Shown: piece by piece, positions 53,571-62,703 of the stretch
Position numbering within the stretch: position 1 is the stretch's first letter
Layout: each line of letters starts with the position of its first letter
Origin: Kaistia dalseonensis
Lineage (GTDB): Bacteria; Pseudomonadota; Alphaproteobacteria; Rhizobiales; Kaistiaceae
NCBI RefSeq assembly: GCF_030814715.1
Contig: NZ_JAUSVO010000004.1
Location: forward strand, 620,001-684,000
Length of the DNA: 64,000 nt
Direction of reading: 5' to 3'
Position numbers and translations under genes: made by a program
The notes under the pieces: model-generated
Seen by the model: the letters and a program-made list of their open reading frames with translations, nothing else
The model's database searches: none
Told to the model about the DNA's origin: nothing

Positions 53571-55742
53571 CTACGCTTCGATCCAGACGGGCACCGACTT
53601 GAAGGCCGGCGTCTTGCTGCGGGGATCGACGGCCGTACCGACCAGCACATTGGCCTCCGGATAATAGGCCATCGCACTGCCGCGCGGCAGGTCGAAGGGC
53701 GTCACCACGGCGCGCATGCGGCCAGTATCCGAGGCGAGCGTCACGACCTGGCCTTCGCTGACACCGAAGGCCGCCATGTCGTCCCTGGCCAGGAAAACCG
53801 CGTCGCGGCCGGCCTTGGCGCGATAGCTGTCCTCTTCCTCATAGACGATCGTATTGAACTGCCCTTCGCTGCGGACGGTCGCGAGGCTGAGGCGGCTGCG
53901 CTCTGGTGTCGGTGTCGGTGTCACCACGAAATGGCCGCGCTTGTCGGGCGTGCCGAATTCCGGCGTGTGCATCAGCCGGTTCTTGACGTGGAACTCCTGC
54001 TTGGCGACTTCGATATCCTTGAGCTGCTCCATGCCGGGCACGACGGCGGCGATCGCCTCACGGATTTTGGCATGGTGTGCCAGCCCTTCGAACGGGATCG
54101 GGGAGTCCGGCAGCAGCCGGGCGCCGATCTGGCACAGGATTCGGCTCTCCGGGCGCACATTGTCGAGCCGGCGGATGCCGCCATCGCTGAGCCGGACATA
54201 GTTGAACATCGATTCCTGCGTCGTCGGCTCCCATTCCTCGTCGCGCGCCGTCACGGGCAGGATCAGCACCTCGCCATCGCCGAGGCCATTGACGTGGCCA
54301 AGATTGAGAGAGGTGGTCAGGAAGAGCTTGAAGCCGATGCGGCCCATCGCGCGGGTGGCGAATGCGGTGTCGGGCGTCGCGCCCCAGAGATTGCCGCCCA
54401 TGATCACGGCGGCGTCGATCTCGCCCCGTTCCGCCGCCTTCAGCGACGCCATGGTGTCGAGCCCCTTCTCCTCCGGAAAGCGCAGGCCGAGCGTCTCCTC
54501 CATCCGCGCGAGCACGTCCTTCGCGAGCACGGGCTTCACGCCGATCGTGCCGATGCCCTGTACGTTGGAATGGCCGCGAAGCGGCAGCAGGCCGGCGAAG
54601 CGCTTGCCGATCATGCCGCGCAGCAGAGCGAGATTGGCGATCATCTCGACATTGGCGACGCCGTGGATGTGATGGGTCATGCCCATGCCCCAGGCGAACA
54701 CCACACGTTCCGAGCGCGCATAGACGGCCGCGACTGCCTCGATCCGCGCCTTCGGCACGCCGCAGGCTTCGACGATCTGCTCCCAGGAGAGCGCCTCGAT
54801 ATCCGCGCGGAAAGCGTCGAACGCCGCCGTATGGCTCTCGATGAACGCCCGATCTGTCGCGCCGGCTTCGATGACCGCCTTGGCGATGCCCTTCATCAGC
54901 GCGATATCGGAGCCGATCCGCGGCTGCAGGTAGTCGGAGGCGATCTCGCTGCCGCCCTTCAGCATCGACATGGGCGATTTCGGCACCGCGAATTTGACGA
55001 GGCCCGGCTCTTTCGCCGGGTTGATCACGATCACCGCGCCGCCGCGCTCGCGGCACTTCTTCAGCATGTGGATGAAGCGGGGATGATTGGACGAAGGATT
55101 GGCGCCGATGACGAAGATCAGGTCTGCGCCGGTCAGGTCCTCGATTTCGATCGTCGCCGTGCCCTTGCCAACCGTGGTGGCGAGCCCTTCGCTGGTCGCC
55201 TGATGGCAGTAATAGGAACAATTATTGACGTTGTTGGTGCCATAGGCGCGGGCAAGCAGTTGGAAGACGAAGCCGGCCTCGTTCGATGAGCGCCCCGAGG
55301 AATAGAAGAACGACCGCCTCGGATCCGTCGTCTTCAGGCGCTGCACGGCGGTGGCGAGCGCGAAATCCCATTCGACCGGCACGAAGCGGTCACTTCCGGC
55401 CGCTTTGAACAGCGGCGTGTCGAGGCGGCCGAGCCGTTCCATCTCCCGGCCGGAAAGCTCCTGCAGGTCGGCGATCGGATGGGCGAAGATCTCGGCCGGG
55501 ATCGACGGCAAGATGTCGCCCGATTGGGCCTGGACCGACTTGTTGCAGACGGAGGGAAACTCGCCCAGCTCGTTGGTCATGCCGCCGCGCTGGCCGCCCA
55601 TGCCATAGGCGCAGGCCTTGCACGCATTCTTGCTCAGCAGCGCCTTGGCGGCCTTGCCCACGCCCATGCGCGAGATGGTCTGCAGCGTATAGAGCACTTT
55701 CTTGGGACCGCCGCCGACCGGCTGTTGTTCGCGCCGTGCCAA
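53571..55742 (-). CDS. FdhF/YdeP-family molybdopterin oxidoreductase
   Basis: The 723-residue protein has an N-terminal cysteine region (NACKACAYGMGGQRGGMTNE, VCNKS), a molybdopterin oxidoreductase domain (YSSGRSSNEAGFVFQLLARA, NNVNNCSYYCHQATSEGL, IFVIGANPSSNHPR, WGMGMTHHIHGVANVEMI) and a C-terminal dinucleotide-binding domain (VVTLASDTGRMRAVVTPFDL, GSAMAYYPEANVLVG). This is the YdeP-type group, related to formate dehydrogenase H but without a proven formate activity; in E. coli YdeP is tied to acid resistance. It needs bis-MGD cofactor. No FdhD gene is adjacent. Confidence 0.92.
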   Translation of the reverse strand: MARREQQPVGGGPKKVLYTLQTISRMGVGKAAKALLSKNACKACAYGMGGQRGGMTNELGEFPSVCNKSVQAQSGDILPSIPAEIFAHPIADLQELSGREMERLGRLDTPLFKAAGSDRFVPVEWDFALATAVQRLKTTDPRRSFFYSSGRSSNEAGFVFQLLARAYGTNNVNNCSYYCHQATSEGLATTVGKGTATIEIEDLTGADLIFVIGANPSSNHPRFIHMLKKCRERGGAVIVINPAKEPGLVKFAVPKSPMSMLKGGSEIASDYLQPRIGSDIALMKGIAKAVIEAGATDRAFIESHTAAFDAFRADIEALSWEQIVEACGVPKARIEAVAAVYARSERVVFAWGMGMTHHIHGVANVEMIANLALLRGMIGKRFAGLLPLRGHSNVQGIGTIGVKPVLAKDVLARMEETLGLRFPEEKGLDTMASLKAAERGEIDAAVIMGGNLWGATPDTAFATRAMGRIGFKLFLTTSLNLGHVNGLGDGEVLILPVTARDEEWEPTTQESMFNYVRLSDGGIRRLDNVRPESRILCQIGARLLPDSPIPFEGLAHHAKIREAIAAVVPGMEQLKDIEVAKQEFHVKNRLMHTPEFGTPDKRGHFVVTPTPTPERSRLSLATVRSEGQFNTIVYEEEDSYRAKAGRDAVFLARDDMAAFGVSEGQVVTLASDTGRMRAVVTPFDLPRGSAMAYYPEANVLVGTAVDPRSKTPAFKSVPVWIEA

Positions 55743-55932
55743 TTCATTCCCTCCCGACTGGACGTATCAGCAAGATAGCATCAAAGGTGGCCGCTACGGA
55801 ATCCGTCCTCGGCGTGGCGGTACATGCAGGTCTTCTGCATGTCTTGGAATATTGTCACTATGGCGTCCCGCAGAATCAGTTCGGCCAAGCCTGTCGAGCC
55901 TGATGCCATCATTGATCTCCTGGAGCGCGTCC

Positions 55933-56811
55933 GTGACCGATACCATCATCATTGCCCGAGACGGTTTCAGTGTCGCCATTGCGCGCCAGGGCGCGGAACT
56001 GCAATCGATCGTCGATCCGGCCGGCAAGGAATGGATGTGGGGCGGCGATCCCGCCTTCTGGGGCCGTCACGCGCCGATCCTGTTCCCGATCGTCGGCCGG
56101 GCTGCGAATGACGCGATCCGCGTTGACGGGAAGAGCTACCCGATGGGCCAGCATGGCTTTGCCCGCGACGCCCTGTTCGACCTGGTCGCGTCGGGGCCGG
56201 ATTCCTGCCTGCTGCGCCTCAATGCGAACGACGCCACGCGCAAGATCTTCCCCTTCGAGTTCACGCTCGATGTGAGCTTCCGCCTCGCCAAGGGCGCTCT
56301 GCACCAGAGCGTCACGGTCACGAATACGGGCACCGGGCCGATGGCGGCTTCGGTCGGCTTCCACCCGGCCTTCCTGTGGCCGGCAGCCCCGGCGCCGGTG
56401 CGCAATTCCTTCATCGTCCTGTTTGAAAAGGCCGAGCCCGCCCCGATCCGCCGCATCGCCAATGGTCGTGTTGCGCTTTCGGTCGATACGCCGGTCAAGG
56501 ATCGGACGCTGGCGCTCGACGACAGCCTCTTCGTTGCCGATGCCGTCATTTTCGACCAACTCGCCAGCCGTTCGGTCTGGTTCGGCCGTCCGGGCGAGCC
56601 GGGCATTGGGATTGATTTCGCAGGCTTGCCTTATCTTGGCATCTGGACCAAGCCGGGTGCGGGATTTCTATGCATCGAGCCCTGGCAAGGTCACCATGCT
56701 CCGGAAGGGTTCGACGGCGATTTCTTCGATATGCCGGGCGTGATGCGAATCGAGGCCGGCCGATCGGAAACGCGCGAAATGGTGATGCGCTGCGGCGCTC
56801 CGGCGCCGTAG
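55933..56811 (+). CDS. Aldose 1-epimerase-family protein
   Basis: The 292-residue protein is of the LacX-like aldose epimerase subgroup: QGAELQSIVDPAGKEWMWGG, FPIVGRAANDAIRVDGKSY, HGFARDALFDLV (His-containing), SVGFHPAFLWP, and LCIEPWQGHHAP with Glu as a likely general base. It interconverts alpha and beta anomers of a sugar, possibly a hexose-6-phosphate. GTG at 55933 follows GGAG by 7 bases; the upstream frame overlaps the molybdoenzyme promoter. It ends one base before the adjacent converging gene. Confidence 0.9.
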   Translation: MTDTIIIARDGFSVAIARQGAELQSIVDPAGKEWMWGGDPAFWGRHAPILFPIVGRAANDAIRVDGKSYPMGQHGFARDALFDLVASGPDSCLLRLNANDATRKIFPFEFTLDVSFRLAKGALHQSVTVTNTGTGPMAASVGFHPAFLWPAAPAPVRNSFIVLFEKAEPAPIRRIANGRVALSVDTPVKDRTLALDDSLFVADAVIFDQLASRSVWFGRPGEPGIGIDFAGLPYLGIWTKPGAGFLCIEPWQGHHAPEGFDGDFFDMPGVMRIEAGRSETREMVMRCGAPAP

Positions 56812-57234
56812 TTAGAGGCCGAGATCGGCGAAGCTGTCGCCACTGGTCTCGCGATTGATCCGGATCGTCCTGCCGCGCGGGCCCTTCAGCGTCGCCTTGA
56901 TCATGACGCGCTCGCCCCGGCGGCTCAGTGTTCCGCTGCCGCGCCAGGGCTGGCCAAAAGGTCCGGTCCCGGTGCCCGTAAAGGTGCAGGTCAGGGGCCT
57001 GCCGCCGCATGTGCCCATCAGTCGATAGGTCCCGCGCCTGCCATTGGAGAGGATGAGCGTGCCCTTGCGCACGAGCACGCCGGTCGCGGGATCGTAGTGC
57101 GCGGTGAATTGCTCGGTGATCACGCGACCATCGATGTCGATGGTTGTCCTGCCGCTGCGCTCGAGCGCGCCCGCCGTTCCGGTGAACATCAGCAGCGCGG
57201 CGATAGACGCCAAAAACACTCCGGGTTGTGCCAT
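56812..57234 (-). CDS. Small secreted hypothetical protein
   Basis: A 140-residue protein with a signal peptide (MAQPGVFLASIAALLMFTGTAGA) and a mature part of short beta strands: TTIDIDGRVITEQFTAHYDP, GRRGTYRLMGTCGGRPLTC (two Cys that could pair) and basic turns. AAAGGA lies 7 bases before the chosen ATG on 57232-57234; the ATG at 57240 is too close to it. I do not recognise the family. Its stop abuts that of the epimerase gene without a terminator hairpin. Confidence 0.7.
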   Translation of the reverse strand: MAQPGVFLASIAALLMFTGTAGALERSGRTTIDIDGRVITEQFTAHYDPATGVLVRKGTLILSNGRRGTYRLMGTCGGRPLTCTFTGTGTGPFGQPWRGSGTLSRRGERVMIKATLKGPRGRTIRINRETSGDSFADLGL

Positions 57235-57338
57235 GATCATGTCCTTTCGTGAGCGTTGAGGCCCGTCAGGAAAGATCGCGCCGCGACTTTGCCGGATCGT
57301 TTCGGAAAGCGTGCCGTCCGGTGACGATTTGTAACGGC

Positions 57339-57899
57339 TCAGCCGGCCAGGGGGCGCGCCGCGATCGCATCGGCGGCTGCTTCGAGCTCGGCATCGATGT
57401 CGCCGTCAAGATCGATCCGGATGAAATCCTCGTCCTCCGTCGGCCGTTCCAGCGTGGCGAGTTGGCTGTCGAGCAGGGATGGCGGCATGAAATGGCTGGT
57501 GCGGGTCAGCATGCGTTCTTTCAGCAGGGCATGCGAGCCATCGAGGAAGATGAAGATCACCGGTCGCCGCGTGGCGGCCCGCAGGATGTCGCGATAGCTG
57601 CGCTTCAACGACGAGCAGGCGACCACGATCCCCTTCGCGGCATCATCGGCTTCCGCCATGCGGCGGCCGATGGCCTTCAGCCAGGGCAGGCGGTCATTGT
57701 CGTCGAGTGGCGTGCCCGCGGCCATCTTGGCGACATTGGCAGCCGGATGAAGCTGGTCGCCCTCGATGAAATCCGTGTCGAAACGGTCGGCGAGCGCGGC
57801 GCCAGCCGTCGATTTGCCCGAGCCGGAAACCCCCATCACGACGAGGTTGAAGGCGAGCGGCTCCTGCGCTCCGGCAGGGCTGGCGGCGTCGGCTGTCAT
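57339..57899 (-). CDS. gntK: Gluconokinase
   Basis: The 186-residue kinase phosphorylates D-gluconate to 6-phosphogluconate, feeding the Entner-Doudoroff or pentose phosphate pathway. The Walker A motif is GVSGSGKST (residues 23-31), with FIEGDQLHPAANVAKMAAG, DRLPWLKAIG and the GntK-specific FLDGSHALLKERMLTR and HFMPPSLLDSQLATLE. The N-terminus has about 15 extra Ala-rich residues. The YegS-like kinase gene lies upstream on the same strand, 51 bp away. Confidence 0.94.
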   Translation of the reverse strand: MTADAASPAGAQEPLAFNLVVMGVSGSGKSTAGAALADRFDTDFIEGDQLHPAANVAKMAAGTPLDDNDRLPWLKAIGRRMAEADDAAKGIVVACSSLKRSYRDILRAATRRPVIFIFLDGSHALLKERMLTRTSHFMPPSLLDSQLATLERPTEDEDFIRIDLDGDIDAELEAAADAIAARPLAG

Positions 57900-57950
57900 G
57901 GTCGCTCCGTTGCGTTCTTGTTTGCTTTGCTGTTGCCAAAGAGCGCGCCT

Positions 57951-58880
57951 TCAGGCGCTGGCATTGTCCTGCTTCACGAGATCGGTCTGGCCGAGATGCA
58001 CCGGCAGCGCGCCGGGGTGGCACTCGACACGGAAGCGCTTGCTCTGCACCGGCTCGCCGTCGAGATTGACGTAGAGTTCCTCATGCGAGACGTACTCGAT
58101 CCAGGGACTGCGCGTCGTGACCTGCAGGCTCTCGATCGCCGCCGCGCCCTGCAGCACGAACTGCGCGAACATGTCGAGCCGTGAATCCGGCGGCACTTCC
58201 GGCAGGATCATGAGATCGAGCAGGCCGTCATCGAGCATGGCCTTGGGACAGAGCGAAATGCCGCCGCCGGCCTGACGGCCATTGCCGATGGCGAGCGCGT
58301 AGAAGCTGCCCTCCCATTCGAAATTCTCGGCGCGGAAGCGGCCGCGATTGGCGGTGAGCTCGGCAAAGCGGGAAACGCCGGTGACGACATAGGCGAGGCC
58401 GCCGAGCCGCCGCTTCAGGTCCGGGTCCGTCTCGACGGTGACGCGCGAGCCGAAACCGCCTGTGATGAGATTGATGAAGACCCGCTGCTCCAGCGTGCCG
58501 ACATCGATCGGACGGGCCGGCGTGGTCGTGACCAGTCGCAGCGCCGCCGTCAGATCCTCGACGGGAATATTGGCGGAATGGGCGAAATCATTCGCCGTCC
58601 CGAGCGGCAGGACGCCGAAGGAGCAGCCTGCCGGCGGCTTGGCCGCAAGGCTCGCGCCGAACACTTCGCTGACCGTGCCGTCACCGCCGCCGGCGACGAT
58701 CACATCGAGGCCGCCATTTCTGGCCTCCTCGACGGCGTCGCGCGCCATCCGGCTGGCATCGCCCGATTCCCATGTCACGCGGACCTCCACGACATGGCCG
58801 TCCGAGCGCACCGCATCGACAGCGTCGCGCACCCTTGGGTCACGCGCAGCCTTGCCATGGAGGATCAGCCGAAGTTTCAT
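57951..58880 (-). CDS. YegS-like lipid kinase (diacylglycerol kinase catalytic domain)
   Basis: The 309-residue protein has the diacylglycerol-kinase-type ATP-binding motif VAGGGDGTVSEV (GGGDGT at 64-69), GVLPLGTANDFAHS and a GNGRQAGGGISLCP loop, ending in a beta-sandwich domain (ELYVNLDGEPVQSKRFRVE). YegS phosphorylates phosphatidylglycerol in vitro in E. coli; the exact lipid here is unknown. ATG at 58880 starts the family consensus MKLRLILHGK; the eight codons upstream are not conserved. Confidence 0.9.
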   Translation of the reverse strand: MKLRLILHGKAARDPRVRDAVDAVRSDGHVVEVRVTWESGDASRMARDAVEEARNGGLDVIVAGGGDGTVSEVFGASLAAKPPAGCSFGVLPLGTANDFAHSANIPVEDLTAALRLVTTTPARPIDVGTLEQRVFINLITGGFGSRVTVETDPDLKRRLGGLAYVVTGVSRFAELTANRGRFRAENFEWEGSFYALAIGNGRQAGGGISLCPKAMLDDGLLDLMILPEVPPDSRLDMFAQFVLQGAAAIESLQVTTRSPWIEYVSHEELYVNLDGEPVQSKRFRVECHPGALPVHLGQTDLVKQDNASA

Positions 58881-59024
58881 GGTCTTACACCGGTCATGGA
58901 ACAACTGATTCTATTGGACGGGAGTTTGAGGGCGACCTCAAGCCCCTGTCGGGATCTGATTGCCCAACGACCCTGCTGTCCCCCGGCGCGATTGCCGGGC
59001 GCTTGATGACTGAGAGGATTGTGC

Positions 59025-60659
59025 GTGGAGACGATCGCTGCTGCCCTGGTTCTTCTCGTGGCTGTCGTCATCAGCAGTTCCGTCGTGCGGGCGGCGCCAT
59101 TCGCGCTGCCCTTGCCGCTGGTCCAGATCGCGCTCGGCGCACTGATCGCCTCGGTGGCCGATCTCGGCGTGCGCCTGCAGCCGGAGATATTCTTCCTGCT
59201 CTTCCTGCCGCCGCTGCTCTTCCTCGATGGCTGGCGCATCCCGAAGGAAGGCCTCTTTCGCGACAAGAACGCGATCCTGGAACTGGCGCTCGGGCTCGTC
59301 GTCTTCACGGTTGTCGGGCTCGGCTTCGTCATCAACTGGATGATCCCGTCCATTCCGCTCGCCGTCGCCTTCGCGCTCGCCGCGGTGATCTCGCCGACCG
59401 ATCCGGTCGCGGTTTCGTCGATCACGGCGCGCGTGCCGATCCCGAAGCGGCTGATGCACATCCTCGAGGGCGAATCGCTGCTGAACGACGCCTCCGGCCT
59501 CGTCTGCATGCGCTTTGCCGTCGCCGCCGCGCTGACCGGCACTTTCTCGCTGGTCGAGGCGTCGACGACCTTCCTCTGGGTCGCGATCGGCGGCATCGCC
59601 ATCGGCGTCGGCGTGACGTGGATCGTGACGCAGGTCAAGAATATCGTCAGCAAGCGGCTGGGCGAGGAGACCGGGTCGCAGATCCTGATCAGCCTGCTCA
59701 TCCCCTTCGGCGCCTATCTTCTGGCCGAGCATCTGGAGTGCTCGGGCATCCTGGCTGCGGTCGCGGCGGGCATCACCATGAGCTATGCCGAGATCGGCGG
59801 CCAGTTGATGGCCGTGACGCGCGTGCGACGCTCGGCCGTGTGGGATACGGTCCAGTTTGCGGCGAACGGGGTGATCTTCGTCATCCTGGGCGAGCAATTG
59901 CCGGGCATCATCGCCGGCGCGGCGCAGACCGTCCGGGAGACCGGCCACCATGAGCCGATCTGGCTGCTGGTCTACATTCTCGCCATCAATATCGGGCTGG
60001 CGGCTCTCCGCTTCGCCTGGGCCTACGTGTCGCTCCGGCTGACCATCTTCAAGGCGACGCGGCGCGGGGCGGCGTTCAAGGTGCCGATCTGGCGCGTCAC
60101 GGCGGCGATGTCGCTCGCCGGCGTGCGCGGCGCCGTCACGCTCGCCGGTGTCCTGACCCTGCCGCTCACCATGCTGGACGGAACGCCCTTTCCCGCGCGC
60201 GATCTCGCGATCCTGCTCGCCGCCGGCGTCATCATCCTCTCGCTGGTGGCGGCCAGCATCGGCCTGCCGCTGGTGCTCCAGGGCATCGCCGTGCCGCCGG
60301 AACATATCGAGCGCGAGCGCGAGGACGAGGCGCGGGTCGCTGCCGCCGAGGCCGCGATCAAGGCCATCGAGCGCACCCAGCACGATCTCGCGGCCGGCCG
60401 CAACGATGCCGATCTCTATGCCGATGCCGGGGCGCGCGTCATGGAGCTCTATCGCCAGCGCATAGACGGGCGTTCGCAGACCGCGGAGGCGGCCGAACTG
60501 AACCGCAAGGTCGACGAGATCGAGCGCAAGCTGCGCCTGGCCGGCCTCCGCGCTGAACGCGACGCGATCTATCGGAGCACGCGCACCCACAAGATCGACG
60601 ACGAGACGGCGCGCAAGATCGTGCGCGAAATCGACCTGACCGAAGCACGCTTTGGGTGA
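59025..60659 (+). CDS. CPA1-family Na+/H+ antiporter
   Basis: The 544-residue protein has about twelve hydrophobic segments and the antiporter core motifs FFLLFLPPLLFLDGWRIP, ISPTDPVAVSSI (conserved Asp in the ion path), GESLLNDASGLV (ND/acidic pair) and MSLAGVRGAVTLAG. A hydrophilic C-terminal tail of about 125 residues (from IEREREDEARVAAAEAAIKA) is strongly helical and may regulate activity, as in NhaP/NHE types. GTG at 59025 is chosen because GAGAGGA lies 6 bases upstream. It is divergent from yegS. Confidence 0.93.
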   Translation: METIAAALVLLVAVVISSSVVRAAPFALPLPLVQIALGALIASVADLGVRLQPEIFFLLFLPPLLFLDGWRIPKEGLFRDKNAILELALGLVVFTVVGLGFVINWMIPSIPLAVAFALAAVISPTDPVAVSSITARVPIPKRLMHILEGESLLNDASGLVCMRFAVAAALTGTFSLVEASTTFLWVAIGGIAIGVGVTWIVTQVKNIVSKRLGEETGSQILISLLIPFGAYLLAEHLECSGILAAVAAGITMSYAEIGGQLMAVTRVRRSAVWDTVQFAANGVIFVILGEQLPGIIAGAAQTVRETGHHEPIWLLVYILAINIGLAALRFAWAYVSLRLTIFKATRRGAAFKVPIWRVTAAMSLAGVRGAVTLAGVLTLPLTMLDGTPFPARDLAILLAAGVIILSLVAASIGLPLVLQGIAVPPEHIEREREDEARVAAAEAAIKAIERTQHDLAAGRNDADLYADAGARVMELYRQRIDGRSQTAEAAELNRKVDEIERKLRLAGLRAERDAIYRSTRTHKIDDETARKIVREIDLTEARFG

Positions 60660-60683
60660 TGGCGGGCGGCGCGACCGCGTCGC

Positions 60684-62198
60684 TCAGATCACCGCGCAGA
60701 CCGTCTTCGTCTCCAGATAGTTCTCCAGCCCCTGGGCGCCGTTCTCATAGCCCCAGCCGGATTCCTTGTGGCCGCCCTTGGGCAGTTCCGGCGAGAAATA
60801 GGAATGGCAGTTGATCCAGACCGTACCGGCGCGGATCGCGGCTGCCATGCGATGCGCCTGGCTCAGGCTCTCGGTCCAGACGCTGGCGGCGAGGCCGTAA
60901 TCGGAATCATTGGCGAGCGCCAGCACCTCGTCCGTATCGTCGAAGGGCGTCACGGCGACGACCGGGCCGAAAATCTCCTCGCGCATCAGCGTCATGTCGG
61001 GGCGGGTGTTCACGACCACGGTCGGCTCGAAAAACGTGCCGAGTTCGCCATCCTGATGGCCACCCGACAGGATCTCGGCGCCCTCTGAACGACCGCCGGC
61101 AATATAGGACGCGACGCGGTCGGCCTGCTTGCGGCTGACCAGCGGCCCCAGATCGGTTTCCGGCGCGAGGCCATGGCCGAGGCGGAGCTTTTCGGCCTCC
61201 TTGGCCAACCCGTCGATGAACTGGTTGTAGATCGGCCGCGCCGCATAGACGCGCGAGCCCGCGACGCAGACCTGGCCGGCATTGGCGAAGATGCCGCGCG
61301 CGACACCGGGAATGGCGAGCGAGAGGTCGGCATCGGCGAGCACGATCGCGGGCGACTTGCCGCCGAGTTCCAGCGTCAGCTTCTTCAGATTGCCGCGAGC
61401 GGCGTTGAGCAGCGCCTTGCCGGTGAAGGTCGAGCCTGTGAAGGCGATCTTGTCGACATCGGAATGCGTCGAGAGCGCGGCGCCGACCACCGAGCCAAAG
61501 CCGGTGACGATATTGACCACGCCCTTTGGCAGCCCCGCTTCCAGCATCAGTTCGCCCAGCCGGAGCGCGGTCAGCGACGTATCCTCGGCCGGCTTCAGCA
61601 CGATGGTACAGCCCGCCGCGAGCGCCGGCGCGAGCTTCATCGAGGCCATCAGCAGCGGCGAATTCCACGGCGTGATCGCGGCGACGACGCCGATCGGCTC
61701 GCGCGTCGTATAGGCGAAGATCTGCTTGCCCGCCGGCTGGTAGCCGATCGAGGTCGGGATCGTCTGGCCGAGGATCTTGTTGGCGAAGCCGCCGAAATAG
61801 CGGAATTGCGCGGCGGAAGCCGGAATCTCGCCGAAACGCGCGGTCTTGTAGCTCTTGCCCTGGTCGAGCGTCTCGATCTCGGCCAGTTCGTCCGCATGGG
61901 CCTCGATCAGATCGGCAATCCGGGTCAACAGCCGGCCGCGATCGGTCGGGCTCATGCCGCGCCATTCCTTCGAGGTGAAGGCGCGCCGGGCGCTCGCCAC
62001 CGCCGCGTCCACATCGCCGGCGTCGCCTTCGGCGATTTCGGCCAAAATCTGGCCGGTCGCCGGATCGACGCTGGCGAAATGGCGGCCGCTCGCGGGGGCC
62101 GTCCAGGCGCCGTCGATCAGCAGGCGCTTCTTCTGCTCGCCGAGAAAGGCGCGGGCGCCCTCCGTCTTCGGGGCAATCGGGACGACATGGATCGTCAT
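60684..62198 (-). CDS. Aldehyde dehydrogenase
   Basis: The 504-residue NAD(P)-dependent enzyme has TPWNSPLLMASMKLAPALAA, the Glu motif LTLELGGKSPAIVL, the catalytic Cys in NAGQVCVAGSRVYA and REEIFGPVVAVTPF. It resembles the broad betaine/phenylacetaldehyde-type class; the substrate is uncertain. It lies 13 bp after the 2Fe-2S subunit gene on the same strand, so it is likely in an operon with the xanthine-oxidase-family enzyme and may oxidise the same aldehyde pathway. Confidence 0.93.
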   Translation of the reverse strand: MTIHVVPIAPKTEGARAFLGEQKKRLLIDGAWTAPASGRHFASVDPATGQILAEIAEGDAGDVDAAVASARRAFTSKEWRGMSPTDRGRLLTRIADLIEAHADELAEIETLDQGKSYKTARFGEIPASAAQFRYFGGFANKILGQTIPTSIGYQPAGKQIFAYTTREPIGVVAAITPWNSPLLMASMKLAPALAAGCTIVLKPAEDTSLTALRLGELMLEAGLPKGVVNIVTGFGSVVGAALSTHSDVDKIAFTGSTFTGKALLNAARGNLKKLTLELGGKSPAIVLADADLSLAIPGVARGIFANAGQVCVAGSRVYAARPIYNQFIDGLAKEAEKLRLGHGLAPETDLGPLVSRKQADRVASYIAGGRSEGAEILSGGHQDGELGTFFEPTVVVNTRPDMTLMREEIFGPVVAVTPFDDTDEVLALANDSDYGLAASVWTESLSQAHRMAAAIRAGTVWINCHSYFSPELPKGGHKESGWGYENGAQGLENYLETKTVCAVI

Positions 62199-62211
62199 GG
62201 TTCGGACCTTC

Positions 62212-62703
62212 CTATTCGGCGGCCGTCTGCTGGGCCGCCAGGGCCGCGACCGCCGCCTGGGCGCCGCGGAGAATGGAGAGATAGCCTGTGCAGCGGCAGA
62301 TATTGCCTTCGAGCGCCGCCTTGATGTCGGCCTCGTCGGGCGTCGGGTTGCTCTTCAGCAGCGCGGTCAGCGCGACCGTGAAGCCGGGGGCGCAATAGCC
62401 GCACTGGAACGATACTTCGGCCGCGAGCGCGGAACGGACAAGGTCCGCCTCGGGAAAGGCGGCGAGGCCCTCGGCCGAGACGACATCCGCGCCGTCGAGC
62501 TGCCAGGCCATGGTGAGGCAGGAATTCACCGCCTCGCCATTGACCAGCACCATGCAGGAGCCGCAGCGGCCGACCCGGCACGCGGCCTTTGTCGCGGTGA
62601 GGGCGAGATCATCGCGCAATATGTCGACCAGGCGACGATCGGCGGCCGCCGCGACGGTCACCGGCGCACCGTTCAGGCGAAAACTGACCGTTTCACGCGA
62701 CAT
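62212..62703 (-). CDS. 2Fe-2S subunit of a xanthine-oxidase-family enzyme
   Basis: The 163-residue protein has the plant-ferredoxin cluster motif TKAACRVGRCGSCMVLVNGE and the second cluster motif FQCGYCAPGFTVAL with GNICRCTGYLSI, the pattern of the small subunit of CoxS/XdhA-type molybdenum hydroxylases. The ATG on 62701-62703 follows GGGAG. The molybdopterin subunit stop overlaps it by 11 bases (62693-62703), showing translational coupling. Confidence 0.95.
   Translation of the reverse strand: MSRETVSFRLNGAPVTVAAAADRRLVDILRDDLALTATKAACRVGRCGSCMVLVNGEAVNSCLTMAWQLDGADVVSAEGLAAFPEADLVRSALAAEVSFQCGYCAPGFTVALTALLKSNPTPDEADIKAALEGNICRCTGYLSILRGAQAAVAALAAQQTAAE

Noticed and set aside
53523-55289. 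588-codon plus-strand frame over the molybdoenzyme
   Set aside because: It starts inside a terminator hairpin and runs antisense to the YdeP-like gene, whose motifs are complete.
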